Shown piece after piece: positions 51,289 to 59,499 of a stretch of 64,000 bases of DNA (position 1 is the first letter of the stretch; each line of letters begins with the position of its first letter). A program made the position numbers and the translations under genes. The DNA comes from Pseudomonas mediterranea CFBP 5447. GTDB taxonomy: Bacteria > Pseudomonadota > Gammaproteobacteria > Pseudomonadales > Pseudomonadaceae. Under the pieces are notes generated by a model. The model ran no database searches. It saw only the letters and a list, made by a program, of their open reading frames with translations, and was not told the origin of the DNA. Location: contig NZ_KN322985.1 in the NCBI RefSeq assembly GCF_000774145.1, positions 874,590 to 938,589 of the forward strand. Reading direction: 5' to 3'.

Positions 51289-52334
51289 ACTGTTTCCTCG
51301 GGCCCGCGTGGCGCGGGGTTGCGGGTGATGAACATCGCATCACCGTAGCTGAAAAAGCGGTAACCATGCTCGACGGCGGCCTTGTAGGCGGCCATGGCTT
51401 CGGGATAACCGGCGAACGCCGAAACCAGCATCAACAGCGTGGATTCGGGCAAATGGAAATTGGTGACCAGGGCATCGACCACATGAAACGGCCGGCCCGG
51501 GTAGATGAAGATATCGGTGTCGCCACTGAACGGCTTGAGCACGCCATCGCGGGCAGCGCTTTCCAGGGACCGCACGCTGGTGGTCCCCACCGCCACCACC
51601 CGACCGCCGCGGGCGCGACAGGCCGCCACGGCATCGACCACGTCCTGGCTGACTTCGAGCCATTCGCTGTGCATGTGGTGGTCTTCGATGCGCTCCACCC
51701 GCACCGGCTGGAACGTACCGGCACCGACGTGCAGCGTCACGAACGTGGTCTCGACGCCCTTGGCGGCAATCGCCTCCAGCAACGGCTGATCGAAATGCAG
51801 CCCCGCCGTCGGCGCTGCCACCGCTCCCAGGCGCTCGGCGTAAACGGTCTGATAGCGCTCGCGGTCCGAACCTTCGTCCGGGCGATCTATATAAGGAGGC
51901 AACGGCATGTGCCCGACACGGTCGAGCAGCGGCAATACTTCTTCGGCAAATTTGAGCTCGAACAACGCATCATGCCGCGCCACCATCACCGCCTCGCCAC
52001 CACCGTCGATGAGGATCGACGAACCCGGCTTGGGCGACTTGCTGGAGCGCACATGGGCCAGCACCCGGTGGCTGTCCAGCACCCGCTCCACCAGAATCTC
52101 CAGCTTGCCGCCGGAGGCCTTCTGGCCAAACAACCGCGCCGGAATCACCCGGGTATTGTTGAACACCATCAAGTCGCCCGGGCGCAAATGCTCAAGCAAA
52201 TCAGTGAATTGACGGTGAGCCATGGCACCGCTGACCCCGTCCAGGGTCAACAGTCGACTGGCGCGACGCTCGGCCAGAGGGTGGCGAGCGATCAGCGAAT
52301 CCGGGAGTTCGAAGGTAAAGTCAGCAACACGCAT
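51285..52334 (-). CDS. queA: S-adenosylmethionine:tRNA ribosyltransferase-isomerase
   Basis: A 349-residue enzyme adding the epoxyqueuosine ring to preQ1-tRNA, after Tgt. Family motifs are FELPDSLIARHPLAERRASR at the N-terminus, NNTRVIPARLFG near 58 and APTAGLHFD near 175. It is the first gene of the queA-tgt-yajC-secDF series. No riboswitch-like structure is evident upstream. Confidence 0.97.
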   Translation of the reverse strand: MRVADFTFELPDSLIARHPLAERRASRLLTLDGVSGAMAHRQFTDLLEHLRPGDLMVFNNTRVIPARLFGQKASGGKLEILVERVLDSHRVLAHVRSSKSPKPGSSILIDGGGEAVMVARHDALFELKFAEEVLPLLDRVGHMPLPPYIDRPDEGSDRERYQTVYAERLGAVAAPTAGLHFDQPLLEAIAAKGVETTFVTLHVGAGTFQPVRVERIEDHHMHSEWLEVSQDVVDAVAACRARGGRVVAVGTTSVRSLESAARDGVLKPFSGDTDIFIYPGRPFHVVDALVTNFHLPESTLLMLVSAFAGYPEAMAAYKAAVEHGYRFFSYGDAMFITRNPAPRGPEETV

Positions 52335-52442
52335 GATGGGGTTCGTCTAGCAGGGCCGGAAAGTCTAGCGGAAATATCAAAAATTCACCATGAAACGTGA
52401 TTGACCAACGGTAGGCACCTCTCTATACTTCGCCGCCATTGA

Positions 52443-52527
52443 GCCCTGATGGCGGAATTGGTAGACGCGGCGGATTCAAAATCCGTTTTCGAAAGGAGTG
52501 GGAGTTCGAGTCTCCCTCGGGGCACCA
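52443..52527 (+). tRNA. tRNA-Leu (anticodon CAA)
   Basis: An 85-base class II tRNA. The acceptor stem GCCCTGA pairs with TCGGGGC, followed by A and an encoded CCA. The anticodon arm is GCGGA-TTCAAAA-TCCGT with anticodon CAA. The T-loop GTTCGAGTC is present. The variable arm (TTTCGAAAGGAGT) is the long leucine type. Confidence 0.93.
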
Positions 52528-52535
52528 TCTTAAAG

Positions 52536-52565
52536 AAAGACCTTGAAATTCAAGGTCTTTTTTTT
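52536..52565 (+). terminator. tRNA-Leu terminator
   Basis: AAAGACCTTG-AAATT-CAAGGTCTTT with a further T-run, nine bases after the CCA end. Confidence 0.92.
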
Positions 52566-52612
52566 CGTCTGCAGGAAAGTGGACTTGCCGTGATCCACCC
52601 ATCACCCAATCC

Positions 52613-52763
52613 ATTGTGGCGAGGGGATTCATCCCCGCTGGGCCGCAAAGCGGCCCCAACCACCAAACCTGTGGCGAGGAAAAATCTGTGGCCAGTAGGA
52701 ACCTGTGGCCAGTAAGCACCGGTGGCGAGGGAGCTTGCTCCCGCTTGAGCGCAAAGCGCTCAC
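52613..52763. repeat. Degenerate family B REP cluster
   Basis: TGTGGCGAGGGGATTCATCC at the left and GGTGGCGAGGGAGCTTGCTC at the right lie in the same orientation. Between them are three short TGTGGC units (TGTGGCGAGGA, TGTGGCCAGTA, TGTGGCCAGTA). It reads as a decaying cluster with stuttered ends. Confidence 0.7.
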
Positions 52764-52851
52764 AAAAAAGTCACAGCCCACCGATGCTCCGCCTTGCGGC
52801 ACCCAGTTGACCCACCGCCCCTCCTCACCCGCTGACAAAGGATTTCACCCC

Positions 52852-53181
52852 ATGGAATTGCTGCTGGAAACGGTCGCTCTTTACTCGCTGAAGCTGGCTT
52901 ACGAGACGGAGGGGCATAGTCCGATTTTGCGGGATGATCCGTTGATGGGGAGTTGTGATCGGGAAGTCTTTGGATTGTTGGTCCGGCGAGGGGAGGTGGC
53001 AGGGATTCAGAGTGAGATTGGTCGGTGCTTGGATCTGGCGTTAGCGGCGGTGGGCGGGATGGATACGGTACTGGGTTGTGAGCTGCATCGTTTGGCAAAG
53101 AATTTTGGTGCTGCGCAGATGATGGAAGGGCTTTATGCTCCAGCTATCATTTTGAGGGATTATCTGCGGGATGTTCTTTGA
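52852..53181 (+). CDS. 109-aa protein of unknown function
   Basis: ATG 52852 follows AAAGGATTTCACCCC and begins MELLLETVALYSLKLAYETE. The protein is helical and mixed in charge, ending ILRDYLRDVL; no signal peptide, membrane span or known motif is recognised. The G-rich coding strand differs from the core genes nearby. It stands 50 bases before the small-protein/PIN pair, so it could belong to the same transcript. Size and setting would suit an immunity or antitoxin-like protein, but nothing in the sequence proves it. Confidence 0.55.
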   Translation: MELLLETVALYSLKLAYETEGHSPILRDDPLMGSCDREVFGLLVRRGEVAGIQSEIGRCLDLALAAVGGMDTVLGCELHRLAKNFGAAQMMEGLYAPAIILRDYLRDVL

Positions 53182-53231
53182 TCAGGACATGACACATTTA
53201 TTTACGCTGGTTGACCCGGCAGGAGGAAATC

Positions 53232-53525
53232 ATGATCAGTTTTAAAGAGGCTGAAGCGGCCGCCCGTAATGGCTTCGATGATTTTGTAACGGGAGCAAGC
53301 AACATAGTTCTGGAGGAGATTGTCATTTCAGATGACAGCTCGCGGTATGAGGTGACATTTAGTTACGATGTCGACCGAACCCCTTCATCGTTCTCAGAAA
53401 CTCGCACCAGATCGCCGCTTTTTGAATTGGCCACTGTTCTGGGCAAGCGGAAAGAGTACAAGACTTTTTTGGTTTCATCTGAAAACGGAGCACTCAAAGG
53501 CTTCAAGCGTTACAAAGGCCAATAA
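53232..53525 (+). CDS. 97-aa partner of the PIN-domain protein
   Basis: ATG 53232 sits behind a strong CAGGAGGAAATC. The protein starts MISFKEAEAAARNGFDDFVT and is predicted to have a short helix followed by beta strands (NIVLEEIVISDD, YEVTFSYDVD, YKTFLVSSENGALKGFKRY). Its stop codon is one base before the start of the PIN gene, a coupling typical of antitoxin-toxin pairs. No DNA-binding motif is recognised. The role as antitoxin is inference from order, size and coupling. Confidence 0.65.
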   Translation: MISFKEAEAAARNGFDDFVTGASNIVLEEIVISDDSSRYEVTFSYDVDRTPSSFSETRTRSPLFELATVLGKRKEYKTFLVSSENGALKGFKRYKGQ

Positions 53526-53526
53526 C

Positions 53527-54021
53527 ATGGTCAAAAACAAGAATAGATCGGTACCCAGTCATAAAAGAGACATCATCATCGACACCAATCTTTTGCTACT
53601 GCTAATAATTGGCAGCGTAGAAGAAGGTAGGTTCATCTCCAGCTCGAAGCGACTGAAAGACTTTAGCGTTGGCGACTATAATCTGTTGCTTAAAGCCATC
53701 AAACCATTTGGAGAGGGCTGTACAACGAAATACATTGCCACAGAGGTCTCCAACCTTCTAGATTTAAAGGGTTATGCTCAAGAGAAAGCCTTTGAAATTG
53801 CCAGAACCATTTTTGAAACATTCAAAGAGATAGATTCCAATCTCAACGACGATTTACAAAACCCCTATCTCCCGCAATTTGGCTTGACTGACTCCAAGCT
53901 AATAGAGCTGTCATCCACTCATTTAATATTCACCGCCGACGATCGACTATCCCCTCTATTATGGGGATCTGGAGAGGGAAACGTTTACTCACTCGCGATG
54001 ATAAGAGCACTTGCAGCTTAA
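53527..54021 (+). CDS. PIN-domain putative ribonuclease
   Basis: A 164-residue protein with the acidic residues of the PIN nuclease fold in order: D19 in IIIDTNLLLLL, E73 in IATEVSNLL, D122 in GLTDSKLIEL and D138-D139 in IFTADDRLS. PIN enzymes of VapC-like systems cut tRNA or rRNA. This one is longer than typical VapC (about 130 residues) and its upstream partner is not a recognised VapB, so it may be another PIN branch. AT-rich codon use stands out from the surroundings. It starts one base after the upstream stop. Confidence 0.78.
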   Translation: MVKNKNRSVPSHKRDIIIDTNLLLLLIIGSVEEGRFISSSKRLKDFSVGDYNLLLKAIKPFGEGCTTKYIATEVSNLLDLKGYAQEKAFEIARTIFETFKEIDSNLNDDLQNPYLPQFGLTDSKLIELSSTHLIFTADDRLSPLLWGSGEGNVYSLAMIRALAA

Positions 54022-54129
54022 GATCGAGCGAGCGATCCGCCTCGGATAGACTCGCAAATTATCTGGCCGCTTTTCACGCTCTCTTTTACGTAACCACGGA
54101 TTGGCAAACGAATTGAAGGATTCAAATTG

Positions 54130-55470
54130 ATGTCAATTTCAACAGGGGATTTTTTCTATCCTTACGTAAAATTTCTCCACGGCGCTGCCTACAACCTGCA
54201 CCAGATCCTAGAAGGCCTTGGCGTCGTATCATCGAACTTCACCGGGCGTAACGACGCCGGGCAAATCACCGGAACTTACTGGTCGCCCGATGAAGCAGTG
54301 CTAATGTTCACGCTCGGCTACCCGGTGATGCGGTCACTGCTGCTGATTCCCTTGCTGGCAGCAGCGGCCTATACAGTGGGCAAGAAGCGAGGCGTGCTCA
54401 TCTTCTTTGTACTCTTGCTCCTACCGGGTGCGTTGAACTGCCTGGGCCTTCTCCCAAACATCAATTACTTGCCCATCCGTTACAGCATCAATGGCGTCGG
54501 GAAACTGGGCAGCGAAATCGGACTGATTCCCCTGTTGATGCTTTGCGCCCTCGCCGGATGGGGTGTCATGGTTCTTATTTATGACAACCTCAACCTCACC
54601 GACCGTTTCCGCCAAATATATGATCACTTCTGGTTTCCGCTGGCATTGGTTGCAGCGGTGTTTTTCGTGGCGGACAACGGCGCCAATGAAGACGCCGCAT
54701 TGCTGAAGGAGGCGACAGCGAGCATTCAGGACGCCAGCGCGTTCCTGCTGAGCCAGATCAAGCGCTACGATGATTACTGCAGAGCGAATGGTCTGGATAG
54801 CCTGAAGTCATGCCGGTGGAGCAGCGTTTCACAGTGGACCTTTACCTACATCAAGGAAGGTGAAGCCAACTACTTCATAGATTTCGCACCGAACGAATCC
54901 AAAGGGTTTTACGCCGCGACAAGAAGAACCATAAGCGACGAGGATGTGATCGCCATCCGCAAAGAAATCAACGACTACAACCAGCGGTTGTGCCCCGTGA
55001 GATACTTTTCCAATGGCATGTCACGCTCCTCGCCACTCTCCAGCACCTGCGAGTACGTTCCCCACGGCTATTGCTCGGTCAATCCTGATGGCCCTCCCGG
55101 CCTTGTGGATAAAAATATCAGCAGTCACACCGTGGCGTTGGCCAGCGAATGCATCATTCCCTGGCTCGCCGGTGCCAAGCCTTCCTTGAAGCAGTTGTCG
55201 GCGCTAGTCAGCCAACATGACAAAGCCAAGAATCACCGTTGGCTGTATTTCCTTGCTGTCGCCGTAGCGGTCGGAGCGAAAGTGGCTTTGGCGACTACCA
55301 AGCTGTGCTTGATTGATGCACGGCCTGCGGTTGATAGGCGTCGCGTTCTTAGGGCTGCACGGTATCGGCTGGGCCAGTGTCTCCGTGTACTGAAGCGCCT
55401 GTTGGTCGGTTCCGGCCACTTAGCATGGTTCGCTGCGACCCGCGTATCCAAGCTGCTTAAACGGGGATAG
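54130..55470 (+). CDS. Polytopic membrane protein of unknown function
   Basis: A 446-residue protein. Four or five hydrophobic spans lie in the first 185 residues (for example MRSLLLIPLLAAAAYTV, GVLIFFVLLLLPGALNCLGL, LIPLLMLCALAGWGVMVLIY, FPLALVAAVFFVA). A hydrophilic region of about 190 residues with six cysteines follows, then one span near 375-393 and a basic tail. No family is recognised. ATG 54130 is used in place of the TTG just before it. The cysteine-rich domain would suit the periplasm, where disulfides form. The gene is flanked by the PIN pair and the phosphatase pair, all probably accessory. Confidence 0.65.
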   Translation: MSISTGDFFYPYVKFLHGAAYNLHQILEGLGVVSSNFTGRNDAGQITGTYWSPDEAVLMFTLGYPVMRSLLLIPLLAAAAYTVGKKRGVLIFFVLLLLPGALNCLGLLPNINYLPIRYSINGVGKLGSEIGLIPLLMLCALAGWGVMVLIYDNLNLTDRFRQIYDHFWFPLALVAAVFFVADNGANEDAALLKEATASIQDASAFLLSQIKRYDDYCRANGLDSLKSCRWSSVSQWTFTYIKEGEANYFIDFAPNESKGFYAATRRTISDEDVIAIRKEINDYNQRLCPVRYFSNGMSRSSPLSSTCEYVPHGYCSVNPDGPPGLVDKNISSHTVALASECIIPWLAGAKPSLKQLSALVSQHDKAKNHRWLYFLAVAVAVGAKVALATTKLCLIDARPAVDRRRVLRAARYRLGQCLRVLKRLLVGSGHLAWFAATRVSKLLKRG

Positions 55471-55553
55471 CACGACGGGATCAACCTTCTACCGGTGATC
55501 GTTTCGCCTAGCCATTGAGGAACGGAGCTGCTCGTGAAGATTGCCCTAAATGT

Positions 55554-55880
55554 TCAAATACACAGGTACGAAGTCACCTCTCGCTCAAGCATGTCCACCA
55601 GCTCAGGGTCCATGTAGCGATAGTCATCGGGAATATCCAGAACATGCAGCCGCTTGTGCTCAAGCAGCCGAGCGTACTCTGCCCGTAGACGATGCTCGTG
55701 CTTACGCTCCATCACAAAAATGACATCGGCCCAACGGATATCCGCCGGGCCGATAGGTTTGCGTGCGTTCGGGCTTGTGCCGGCCGAACGAGTGCTGAAG
55801 CCAGAACGTCGACGCCAGATCGCCTCCCCGGTAGGGCTGCGCCATTGGTTACGACTGCAAACGAACAGGAGATTAGTCAC
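55554..55880 (-). CDS. Small tyrosine-phosphatase-like protein
   Basis: A 108-residue protein with the low-molecular-weight phosphatase P-loop C8-SRNQW-R14-S15 at the N-terminus. A shortened body follows, ending LDIPDDYRYMDPELVDMLER with an acidic loop where the general acid should be. Typical enzymes of the family are about 150 residues, so this belongs to a short branch. Substrate unknown. Its start overlaps the stop of the 64-residue upstream gene by four bases (ATGA). Confidence 0.8.
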   Translation of the reverse strand: MTNLLFVCSRNQWRSPTGEAIWRRRSGFSTRSAGTSPNARKPIGPADIRWADVIFVMERKHEHRLRAEYARLLEHKRLHVLDIPDDYRYMDPELVDMLEREVTSYLCI

Positions 55881-56071
55881 TCTTGATCCAACAGTTGGCG
55901 GGTAGTGCGGATGGGATAGCTCATACCGAGCTGACGCGCTCGGTGCAGCTTGTCGGCACGGGTGTAGATCAGCTTCCAGTTCTTTTCTGGCTTGAAGCCC
56001 TGCGGGTTAATCGCTTCGCGCCCATTGTGCTTGCGGGACTGAGCACGTCTCCAGCTACGGGTTCTCTCCAT
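55877..56071 (-). CDS. 64-aa basic protein coupled to the phosphatase gene
   Basis: ATG 56071 follows CACGAGGAAACAATC. The protein is rich in Arg, Lys and Gln (MERTRSWRRAQSRKHNGREA, ending RTTRQLLDQE) and has no recognised family. The four-base overlap with the phosphatase shows coupled translation, so the two probably act together, for example as substrate, adaptor or regulator. Its leader contains an 18-base complement of 16S rRNA, described in the findings. Confidence 0.6.
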   Translation of the reverse strand: MERTRSWRRAQSRKHNGREAINPQGFKPEKNWKLIYTRADKLHRARQLGMSYPIRTTRQLLDQE

Positions 56072-56337
56072 GATTGTTTCCTCGTGAATACCGGGTTCAG
56101 CAGCCGCGGTAATACGAGGTGGCGAGATGGTAAGTGTAAAATTGGGGTTGTGGCTAGTGTGGGCGAGGCTGGGCAGCAGTGACTAGGTGGTCCGTAGCAG
56201 CCATCGATTTGGAATGTTGGATTAGAGGGATAAACTGCAAAAAATCGGCCCCAATGGCAATGCTGGTGCTTGCGCTCCATCAAAAACGGATCTATTTCCG
56301 GTTAAGGTCAAATAAGTAAAATTTGCCTCCTTGTTGG

Positions 56338-57207
56338 TCACATTTCTTTAGATCCTTCCATCAATAACTCAACAAATTTGTCCCTCGCACCATGACCCTC
56401 AACATTTTTATTCCAGATAAAATAATTTTGTACAGGGAGCAGATCATCAAATACACATCCACTGATACCTCCGATGCTTTTGAACTGTTCAAACATACCC
56501 CTCGGAACCAACGAAGCGCCTGCACCTGAGCTGACGCAGCCAAGAATGGTGCCATAACTGGCTATGTTGGTTATGAGGCTCGACACCTCGTGCATCCTCA
56601 GCCAATTTTCCAGTGTTCCCCTGTAAGGGCATCCTTCTGGCCACATGAATATATCCATGCCGCTTAAATCCTGCGGATCACTTATTCGCCCTGCCGTTGC
56701 AGAAGCAATCAATACAAGTTCCTCCTTGTAAATCCCTGCGCTTGCAATATCCGGATGCTCAGGTTTGACAGCAATGATTGCTCCATCCAGCTTATGGCCA
56801 ACCACATCGCTTAATAACTGTGACCAATCGCCAGTACTGAACTGCATTTGCACCAGAGGATAGAGTTGATGATATTTTGCCAACAACTTGGGCAATCTAC
56901 CTGTTGCGGATGACTCAATAGCGCCAACCTTCAAACTGCCCGATGGTGCAGCCGCAGGATCAAGAGCTCTTTGTGACTCTTGACATAGAGACAATATTTT
57001 ATTCGTGTAATCAAGAAATAATCTACCCGAAGGACTGATGACTAGCCCCCTTCCCTTCCTGATAAATAATGAGACACCCAGCTCTCTTTCTAAAAGCTTG
57101 ATTCGGTTTGTGATATTTGACGGAACGCAGTGCAACAGTTCAGCCGCGCGAACAATACTGCCCTGATCGGCCACTGCCTTGAACATAGCTAGCTGGGCAA
57201 ACTCCAT
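56338..57207 (-). CDS. LysR-family transcriptional regulator
   Basis: A 289-residue regulator. The HTH is at residues 4-62 (LAMFKAVADQGSIVRAAELLHCVPSNITNRIKLLERELG). The effector domain carries the CysB/CysL-like style motif LPKLLAKYHQLYPLVQMQFSTG. ATG 57207 (MEFAQLAMFK) is the family-like start; 19 codons upstream are open. It is divergent from a TauE-type transporter gene, its probable target. Low GC compared with core genes suggests acquisition. Confidence 0.88.
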   Translation of the reverse strand: MEFAQLAMFKAVADQGSIVRAAELLHCVPSNITNRIKLLERELGVSLFIRKGRGLVISPSGRLFLDYTNKILSLCQESQRALDPAAAPSGSLKVGAIESSATGRLPKLLAKYHQLYPLVQMQFSTGDWSQLLSDVVGHKLDGAIIAVKPEHPDIASAGIYKEELVLIASATAGRISDPQDLSGMDIFMWPEGCPYRGTLENWLRMHEVSSLITNIASYGTILGCVSSGAGASLVPRGMFEQFKSIGGISGCVFDDLLPVQNYFIWNKNVEGHGARDKFVELLMEGSKEM

Positions 57208-57338
57208 ACCATTACTCACTAAAAGTGAATGATTTGCTGAGTATAAGTCACTTGTTGCGAGCACTCCAACCCGTTAATTTCAAGCCTCTGACTGGATGAA
57301 AAATTTAAGCGGGTATTAAAACTGCGGAAGGAGACCAG

Positions 57339-58118
57339 ATGGATATTGACCAAGCCATGATCGCGCTAGGTTTTTTTGCCTTCTGCGGCGGCTTGATAGA
57401 TGCGGCGGTAGGCGGCGGGGGGCTTGTACAAGTGCCAGCACTTTTACATGCCCTGCCCCAACAGAGCCTGGCCACTGTTTTCGGTACCAATAAACTGGCT
57501 GTTCTGGCGGGCAATGCGAGCTCCATACTCAGCTATTTAAAGCGAATAACCGTCGTGTGGAAGCTGATGCTTCCCATCATCTGCTCGGCATTTGTCTTCG
57601 CTTTCCTTGGGGCCGCTGTAGTATCTGCTGCGCCTAAGAAACTAATGGAGGTTGTTGTTTTTTTCATCCTGATAGTCATGGCCATTTATACTTTCAAGGA
57701 GAAAAAGTTAGGCTTGGTGAGTTCCAACAAACCTTGCGGAACAAAGGAGATCGCATCAGGGATTTTTTTTGGCGGTTTGATTGGTTTTTATGACGGTGTC
57801 TTTGGCCCAGGCAGCGGCAGTCTTTTGCTTTTTATTTTTGTCAAATTCTTTGGCTTCGACTTTCTAAACGCATCAGCATCGGCAAAGCTGGTTAATTTGG
57901 GTACATTTAGCGCAGCGCTTATGTTTTTTGTTCCATCCGGCAATGTGTTATGGGCTGTTGGAGGCATGGTTGCCCTTTGTAACATGGCGGGCTCTCTCAC
58001 CGGTGTTTTTTTGGCACTGCGTTATGGGAGTGGCTTTATAAGAATTTTCTTCCTGATACTACTTATTTTCTTAATAGGTCGAATGGGGCTGAGTATTTTT
58101 ATAGGTAATCAACAGTAA
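57339..58118 (+). CDS. TauE/SafE-family membrane transporter
   Basis: A 259-residue inner-membrane protein with about eight spans. Family motifs are GGLIDAAVGGGGLVQVPAL near residue 18 and GFYDGVFGPGSGSLLLF near 148, the latter with the usual pair of glycine-rich repeats. Members move sulfite, sulfonates or other organic anions. It is 131 bases from a divergent LysR gene. It shares little more than family motifs with the other TauE protein in this window, so it is not a recent copy. Confidence 0.88.
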   Translation: MDIDQAMIALGFFAFCGGLIDAAVGGGGLVQVPALLHALPQQSLATVFGTNKLAVLAGNASSILSYLKRITVVWKLMLPIICSAFVFAFLGAAVVSAAPKKLMEVVVFFILIVMAIYTFKEKKLGLVSSNKPCGTKEIASGIFFGGLIGFYDGVFGPGSGSLLLFIFVKFFGFDFLNASASAKLVNLGTFSAALMFFVPSGNVLWAVGGMVALCNMAGSLTGVFLALRYGSGFIRIFFLILLIFLIGRMGLSIFIGNQQ

Positions 58119-58175
58119 AGGGCCTTGCGCTAGCAAAGCCCTCAAATGAGATGGGTAGCACTTTCTCCAGCGAAC

Positions 58176-58535
58176 CTATCTCACCTCAACAATATCCAAC
58201 GCCCGATTCGCCAACAGTTCACTCAACTCGATCACCTGCTGAATCCCCAACGCCACATGCCGCCTAGACCCATCCAGGTCAAACGCCAGATCACTGATCA
58301 TGGCATTGGCCGAAGCCAGGTTCTCACTGAGGTTGGCAAGCAGGCATTCAGAATCAACATCAGAAGCGATGCGGAAAATGGTGTTGGGATTGTCGGACGT
58401 TTCTTTCTCAGGCTTGGGGTTCAGGTAGAAATCCAACGCTCGGGTGGCAGCGTCGTCGATTTTCTTGTTGCGCGCAGTCTGGGCGCGGGAGATGTGTTCG
58501 TCAGTAACTGGAGGGTTCGGTGTAATTTTGACCAT
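58176..58535 (-). CDS. DUF6124 (former DUF3077) family protein
   Basis: A 119-residue cytosolic protein starting MVKITPNPP. It has a helical C-terminal region (SECLLANLSENLASANAMIS, then QQVIELSELLANRALDIVE) as in the DUF6124 family, which is abundant in Pseudomonas and often present in several copies. Function unknown. A long leader with potential stem structures precedes it. Confidence 0.75.
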   Translation of the reverse strand: MVKITPNPPVTDEHISRAQTARNKKIDDAATRALDFYLNPKPEKETSDNPNTIFRIASDVDSECLLANLSENLASANAMISDLAFDLDGSRRHVALGIQQVIELSELLANRALDIVEVR

Positions 58536-58840
58536 GGTCTTAACTCTCTGGTTGAGGCCACTACCCGCTCGCTGCTAAACGAAGTGGGAGGCAGCTGTAC
58601 GCAGGTTAGCAGACCGACAAGTTAAGAAATCGGCGCGCCCGAGGGCGCCCTGCGCACAGCCACCATCAAGCGCAGGGATGAAACTCCTGACTGATGACAC
58701 GTTGTGCGACTTAACTCGGCGAGCTGCTAAACCCGATCACTGACAATCAGTGACAGGGCCAAACTACCGACGCCACCCCAGGCGCACAAGCCGGCGGATT
58801 CTGGCGTAGTTGTAGGCAAAGGCGCAAGGCGATGTGAGCT
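58536..58840 (-). promoter_or_regulatory. Structured leader/intergenic region of the DUF6124 gene
   Basis: No gene. On the minus strand CTGCTAA and TTAGCAG form a 7-bp stem around a loop containing GCTGCCTCCCAC, about 50-90 bases before the start codon. Farther out, TCACTGA-CAA-TCAGTGA at 58737-58753 is a perfect 7-bp hairpin. The word GCTGCTAAAC occurs twice (58573 and 58727). It could be a structured 5' leader RNA. Confidence 0.4.
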
Positions 58841-59428
58841 CTAGGGCGAGACCTGACGGTGGGTGGTCACCATGAAGGGCCTTCCGTCCAGGGCTCTTTG
58901 TTCCAGGACAATCCTGTCCTTCTCCACCTCTTTGACACGCGCCTGCCCCGACGCCCCTGCCGGGTAGATATCACTGAGGTTGGGCATGCTAGAGCCAACA
59001 AACTGCGCCACCGTCAAAGGCGAGATCTCTTTGCCGTCCACCCTATACGTCTTGGGCAACGTCTTCATTTGCTCCAATGTGAACGAAAGGTACTCGCTAT
59101 CCGCATTCCAGCTACCCGCGCCGTTAACGCTGTACTCGAACCGATAGGATTTCGAAGGCTCTGTTCCAACCAGCGCGATCACGCCGCTCACGTTGTAATG
59201 GTTGTTGGCGAAGTACTCGGTCATGCCCTTGAACTCGAACTGAACGCCGCCATCGGAATAGCTGAACTCCTCGGTCCAACGTCCAATGAACTGGCTTTTG
59301 TAGTAGTCAGCCCTCATGTCGGCCAACCAGGTTGAGATGGCAGGGAACCCCGCCATCAAGCCAACAATTGCTACAAGAGCGGCCCAGCTTTTTACCGAGT
59401 ACTGCTTAAGTGTCGAGACAGTGGTCAT
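58841..59428 (-). CDS. Membrane-anchored protein of unknown function
   Basis: A 195-residue protein with one N-terminal membrane span (about residues 15-33, WAALVAIVGLMAGFPAISTW) and a beta-rich domain beyond it (FIGRWTEEFSYSDGGVQFEF, SYRFEYSVNGAGSWNADSEY). The pattern resembles small periplasmic domains of unknown function. ATG 59428 starts just after TAGGAGCTATTA. It lies 71 bases downstream of the DUF3592-like gene on the same strand. Confidence 0.6.
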   Translation of the reverse strand: MTTVSTLKQYSVKSWAALVAIVGLMAGFPAISTWLADMRADYYKSQFIGRWTEEFSYSDGGVQFEFKGMTEYFANNHYNVSGVIALVGTEPSKSYRFEYSVNGAGSWNADSEYLSFTLEQMKTLPKTYRVDGKEISPLTVAQFVGSSMPNLSDIYPAGASGQARVKEVEKDRIVLEQRALDGRPFMVTTHRQVSP

Positions 59429-59499
59429 TAATAGCTCCTAATCCATGAGGAGGCGTGCAGCACTCCGGTTCGTCTGCGCAGTTACTGCTTCTATCAGCT

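Noticed and set aside
51285..52440. preQ1 riboswitch upstream of queA
   Set aside because: The roughly 105-base gap between tRNA-Leu and queA holds no pseudoknot-like structure or preQ1 motif.
52443..52527. tRNA-Leu as an attachment site
   Set aside because: No direct repeat of its 3' end was seen downstream up to 64000 and no integrase is present, although the genes after it look accessory.
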